6,183 nt of DNA from NCBI GenBank assembly GCA_023143305.1, contig JAGLHV010000088.1, positions 1-6,183 of the forward strand. The letters run 5' to 3'. Below the pieces are notes generated by a model. It saw nothing but the letters and a program-made list of their open reading frames with translations, made no database searches and had not been told where the DNA came from. Position numbers and translations under genes: made by a program. This document shows positions 5,322 to 6,183 of the stretch, one piece after another. Source of the stretch: a bacterium. GTDB lineage: Bacteria > CBDUZB01 > JAGLHV01. Every line of letters starts with the position of its first letter. The first letter of the stretch is position 1.

Positions 5322-6183
5322 TTACGTATCTTTATTCTCTGCTCTCCCTTCATTGGGTGTCTTTACTTTATACTGAAGGTTATAATATTCAGCATAATGT
5401 TCTTTATTAGCCAATAATTCACTTTGCGTTCCAATCTCAACAATTTCTCCCTTTTCAATCACAACAATTTTATTGGCTTTTTCCAATGTAGAAAAACGAT
5501 GAGCAACAATAATAACCGTACAATCTCCACGTATTTTCTCAATAGCGTTTTGAATATGATGTTCCGACTGAACATCTAATGCACTCATCGCTTCATCCAG
5601 AATGAGTATTTCCGGTTTCTTAATTAACGCCCGTGCCAAAGCTATTCGCTGTCTCTGCCCCCCGGAAAGGAGAACACCACGATCGCCTACTATTGTATTG
5701 TACTCACGGGGTAAGTCCATGATATATTCATGAATATAGGCTTCTTTCGCAGCCTTTACGATTTCATCTTCCGAGGCATCCGTTTTTCCGTAAATAATAT
5801 TATTCTTTATAGTATCATGAAAAAGAAAATTATCCTGCAAAACCAGTCCGATTTTGGAACGCCATGACTCTATAGCCAGGTCTTTTAGATTTATACCATC
5901 CACAGTAATTATTCCCCTGGTCGGGTCATAAAAACGAAACAGTAGTTCGATCAAAGTAGATTTACCGCCTCCCGAAGCCCCTACCAAAGCCACTACTTCG
6001 CCATTTTTGATTTCAAAAGAAACATCCTTTAGAGCAACCACTTCCTTCCCCTTGTAACTGAAATAGACCTCCTTGAAAGAAATACCATCATGAAAACTAT
6101 CAATTGTCTTCTCTCCGTTGATGATATAAGGTTTATTGTCCCGGGATATCAAATCACTGGTTTTTTCTAACGGGACAATAGTC
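5322..6183 (-). CDS. ABC exporter, C-terminal ATPase domain (MsbA/flippase type), 5' end beyond window
   Basis: The last 286 residues of an ABC exporter are visible, reading in frame from 6182. The N-terminal membrane domain lies outside the window. An in-frame TTG at 6152 is not a believable start, because the linker before the ATPase domain (TIVPLEKTSDLISR) continues upstream in frame. The ATPase is complete: the A-loop region with FSY; Walker A GASGGGKST (residues 68-76 of the visible part); the Q-loop Gln116; the signature LSGGQ (172-176); Walker B ILILDEA (192-198); the D-loop SALD; and the switch His228 in AHRFST. The half-transporter form with membrane domain first is inferred from the linker. 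Exporters of this family move lipid A, lipid-linked oligosaccharides, peptides or drugs. Beside glycan genes, flipping of a lipid-linked sugar (MsbA/PglK/WlaB-like) is most likely. Minor oddities are Gly for Ser in Walker A and Met for Thr in DEAMSALD. Confidence 0.93.
   Translation of the reverse strand, partial: TIVPLEKTSDLISRDNKPYIINGEKTIDSFHDGISFKEVYFSYKGKEVVALKDVSFEIKNGEVVALVGASGGGKSTLIELLFRFYDPTRGIITVDGINLKDLAIESWRSKIGLVLQDNFLFHDTIKNNIIYGKTDASEDEIVKAAKEAYIHEYIMDLPREYNTIVGDRGVLLSGGQRQRIALARALIKKPEILILDEAMSALDVQSEHHIQNAIEKIRGDCTVIIVAHRFSTLEKANKIVVIEKGEIVEIGTQSELLANKEHYAEYYNLQYKVKTPNEGRAENKDT

Noticed and set aside
6150..6152. TTG as the start of the ABC protein
   Set aside because: The frame continues upstream to the window edge with linker-like sequence typical of exporters, so the gene is truncated by the window rather than starting here.

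Overview
The window is a stretch of a bacterial surface-polysaccharide locus. All six genes lie on the minus strand and read right to left, with short or overlapping junctions (63, -4, 27, 0 and 12 bases). They look like one operon that is cut by both window edges. Coding density is near complete, Shine-Dalgarno sequences are clear, and five of the six stops are unambiguous or lie outside the window (four TAA, one TGA, one not reached). The DNA is AT-rich, most strongly in the last gene. This fits a low-GC bacterium, and the radical SAM enzyme would suit an anaerobe, but nothing here fixes a genus.

In transcription order (right to left) the genes are: the C-terminal ATPase end of an MsbA-type ABC exporter (5322-6183, 5' end missing); a radical SAM/SPASM protein (4281-5258); an acylneuraminate-type cytidylyltransferase (3532-4284); a short-chain dehydrogenase/reductase (2755-3504); a 2-hydroxyacid dehydrogenase of the phosphoglycerate dehydrogenase type (1831-2754); and a long glycosyltransferase-like surface carbohydrate protein (1-1818, 3' end missing). 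The last gene starts at GTG and has no stop before the window edge, so it is easy to miss. It accounts for the whole left third of the window.

A reasonable working model is as follows. The cytidylyltransferase activates an acidic sugar as a CMP derivative. The two dehydrogenases and the radical SAM enzyme make or modify that sugar. The 606+ codon protein transfers it, or otherwise builds the glycan. The ABC exporter moves a lipid-linked glycan across the membrane. The SDR plus cytidylyltransferase pairing recalls ptmA/ptmB of the Campylobacter legionaminic acid pathway. However, no sialic-acid-type synthase (NeuB-like) is visible, and the cytidylyltransferase has lost the usual QPTSPLR segment. 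The sugar may therefore not be a standard nonulosonic acid. No RNA genes, mobile elements, CRISPR arrays or convincing terminators were seen. The only non-coding stretches are the short gene junctions.
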